Shown in pieces: positions 5,683 to 6,582 of a stretch of DNA of 6,582 bases. The stretch comes from an uncultured Sphingomonadales bacterium (lineage in GTDB: Bacteria > Pseudomonadota > Alphaproteobacteria > Sphingomonadales > Sphingomonadaceae): positions 1-6,582 of the forward strand of contig CALDKP010000026.1 in NCBI GenBank assembly GCA_937898535.1, given 5' to 3'. The notes beneath the pieces were generated by a model that did not search any database, was not told the origin of the DNA, and saw only the letters and a program-made list of their open reading frames with translations. Each line of letters starts with the position of its first letter. Position 1 is the first letter of the stretch. The translations under genes and the position numbers were made by a program.

Positions 5683-5780
5683 CGCAGAAACATCAGTGCG
5701 CTTGATTGGCCAATGACGCCGCGCATTGGCGATGAAAGGTGGCATGTTGATCGTTCAGCAAAGCAATGGCAGGCATTCAT
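5679..5780 (-). CDS. Small leader ORF, 33 codons, translationally linked
   Basis: ATG at 5780 is preceded, seven bases away, by AAGGAG, the strongest ribosome binding site in this intergenic region. The 33-residue product begins MNACHCFAERSTCH, with three Cys and two His among its first 14 residues, and ends in a short hydrophobic run (ALMFLR). Its TGA stop overlaps the ATG of the next gene at 5682 (ATGA). This gives that gene, which lacks its own ribosome binding site, a route to translation by reinitiation. The peptide could matter in itself (for example binding metal through Cys/His), or only the act of translating it may matter. I do not recognise it, and it may be chance, but signal and placement agree. 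Confidence 0.5.
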   Translation of the reverse strand: MNACHCFAERSTCHLSSPMRGVIGQSSALMFLR

Positions 5781-5783
5781 ACT

Positions 5784-5814
5784 GGCGCTCCTTAGGGGGC
5801 GCATTAAGATGCGC
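5784..5814 (-). promoter_or_regulatory. Two mutually exclusive hairpins at the leader ribosome binding site
   Basis: On the minus strand GCGCAT-CTTA-ATGCGC (5814 to 5799) is a perfect 6-bp hairpin ending five bases before AAGGAG (5793 to 5788). Its right arm contains GCGC, which can instead pair with the GCGC just past the ribosome binding site in a second hairpin: GCGCCCC / GGAGCGC with one C-A mismatch and a 4-nt loop. That second fold would bury the GGAG. The first looks more stable, leaving the site open by default. The switch idea is inference from base pairing only. Confidence 0.3.
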
Positions 5815-5850
5815 GGCAGCAGTCCTCCAGTTTAGAAGCGCTTGTTTTCA

Positions 5851-5862
5851 ATTGTTAACAAT
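5851..5862. promoter_or_regulatory. 12-bp perfect palindrome between divergent units
   Basis: ATTGTTAACAAT reads identically on both strands and sits in the gap between the leader ORF (minus) and phaC (plus). It overlaps a weak minus-strand -35 candidate (TTAACA, with TAAACT 18 bases downstream). A dimeric regulator could bind here and affect either side. No specific regulator is recognised, and an AT-rich palindrome of this size can arise by chance. Confidence 0.3.
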
Positions 5863-5930
5863 GCGTGCTGTGTTGGGGCGGATGCGTTACAGGCCTAATT
5901 TACGCCATTTTCCATTGGGTTGATGCGCGA

Positions 5931-5959
5931 TTGACGCAGGCCGCTGGGCATGTAATTCT
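5931..5959 (+). promoter_or_regulatory. Candidate phaC promoter
   Basis: TTGACG at 5931-5936 matches the -35 consensus in five of six positions. Seventeen bases later AATTCT (5954-5959), or TAATTC one base earlier, is a weak -10. This would start the transcript near 5966, giving a leader of about 18 bases that contains the ribosome binding site AGGAG (5973-5977). Confidence 0.4.
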
Positions 5960-5983
5960 TCGTCTTGGGAAGAGGAGATGCAG

Positions 5984-6582
5984 ATGGCGACAAAAGCGGG
6001 CAGCGGAGCTGAAAAGAAGGCCGGAACAAAGAGAGCTAGAAAGAAAGGCGCACCATTTTCCGGCGTTGCAGGCGCGTTTGACGCCGCCAATGATGCCACG
6101 ATGGCGCTTGGCCCGTTAGCAGGATTAGCGCGGGAGGATTTCATCGGCGCCATTGGCCTCATGCTCCGCCAGACAGCCGCCAACCCGGACAAGGCGTGGA
6201 AGGCAACCAGCAGCTTTTCCGAAGATGTCGTCAAAATCATGACCGGAAAGTCGGACCTTGCGCCTGATCCCAAGGACAAGCGCTTCATGGACCCGGCGTG
6301 GACGTTTAACCCGTTCTTCAAGGCGGGTGCGCAATATTATCTGGCGGTGCAAAAGGGCGTCAAAAGCTATATTGAGGATTTGGAACTCGACGCGCTTGAG
6401 CGCGACCGTGCCAACTTTATCTCGCAGATCATTATTGATGCGATGTCACCGACCAACACGCTGATCGGCAATCCGACCGCGCAAAAACGGCTGGTGGACT
6501 CCGGCGGGCTCAGCCTCGTGAAGGGGCTGAAAAACGCCTATAACGATATGGTTCACAACGACATGATGGTGAGCCAGGTCAA
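5984..6582 (+). CDS. phaC: Poly(3-hydroxyalkanoate) synthase PhaC, N-terminal part
   Basis: The first 199 residues of a PhaC polymerase, which joins hydroxyacyl-CoA units into polyhydroxyalkanoate storage granules; the gene runs off the window end. A Lys/Arg-rich start (KKAGTKRARKKG, 11-22) is followed by the PhaC N-terminal domain: NPDKAWKA (67-74), the hallmark DKRFMDPAWTFNPFFKAGAQ (98-117), FISQIIIDAMSPTNTLIGNP (145-164) and SGGLSLVKGLKN (173-184). The catalytic alpha/beta-hydrolase part with its Cys-Asp-His triad lies beyond the edge, so activity and class (probably class I) cannot be checked. I start at ATG 5984, six bases after AGGAG; the in-frame ATG at 5978 is the alternative and would add Met-Gln. 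It is transcribed away from the membrane protein and hydrolase unit. Confidence 0.92.
   Translation, partial: MATKAGSGAEKKAGTKRARKKGAPFSGVAGAFDAANDATMALGPLAGLAREDFIGAIGLMLRQTAANPDKAWKATSSFSEDVVKIMTGKSDLAPDPKDKRFMDPAWTFNPFFKAGAQYYLAVQKGVKSYIEDLELDALERDRANFISQIIIDAMSPTNTLIGNPTAQKRLVDSGGLSLVKGLKNAYNDMVHNDMMVSQV

Noticed and set aside
5887..6321. Minus-strand ORF of 144 codons at the right end
   Set aside because: It lies antisense to phaC, whose PhaC N-terminal motifs are unmistakable.

Overview
Most of this window (from about position 720 to the end) reads as one piece of an alphaproteobacterial chromosome. It is probably Sphingomonadales, of the Sphingopyxis or Sphingorhabdus kind. The basis is protein style (PhaC, the class A beta-lactamase-like hydrolase, PnuC) and a moderate, fairly even GC content. 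The genus is inference.

The left end (about 1-720) is different. It is visibly more GC-rich, and it is a single open reading frame whose protein changes family three times. An MFS transporter N-terminus runs into a piece of NRPS-type adenylation domain, then a piece of hydantoinase B / oxoprolinase, then the C-terminus of an ABC-F ATPase. Each join falls in a short motif that both neighbouring families could carry. The likeliest explanation is a chimeric (mis-joined) contig end. Only the ABC-F tail, up to 1164, probably belongs to the rest of the window.

From 1161 to 3738 four genes lie on the minus strand. In transcription order they are an OmpR-type response regulator with no partner kinase nearby, a small EAL-domain protein lacking most catalytic signature residues, the nicotinamide riboside transporter PnuC, and a stand-alone NadR-type nicotinamide riboside kinase. 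The last two overlap by 4 bp (GTGA) and form an NAD salvage pair: PnuC imports nicotinamide riboside and the kinase traps it as NMN. An AT-rich region of about 236 bp upstream of the regulator has a plausible -10 box and spaced GTTACA-like repeats, which fit autoregulation.

From 3975 to 5780 a second minus-strand unit holds a possible 33-codon leader ORF with a very good ribosome binding site, a one-helix membrane protein with a coiled-coil-like N-terminus, and an exported class A beta-lactamase-like serine hydrolase. These are tightly packed: a 4-bp ATGA overlap, then a 4-nt gap.

Divergent from this unit, on the plus strand at the right edge, begins phaC (polyhydroxyalkanoate synthase), cut by the window end before its catalytic part. 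The intergenic region carries a perfect 12-bp palindrome and a candidate phaC promoter.

I see no tRNA, rRNA, CRISPR array or insertion sequence. No completely new system is evident. The points most worth a second look are the in-frame four-family chimera, the unannotated leader ORF with its alternative hairpins, and the coupling of a regulator and degenerate EAL protein to NAD salvage genes.
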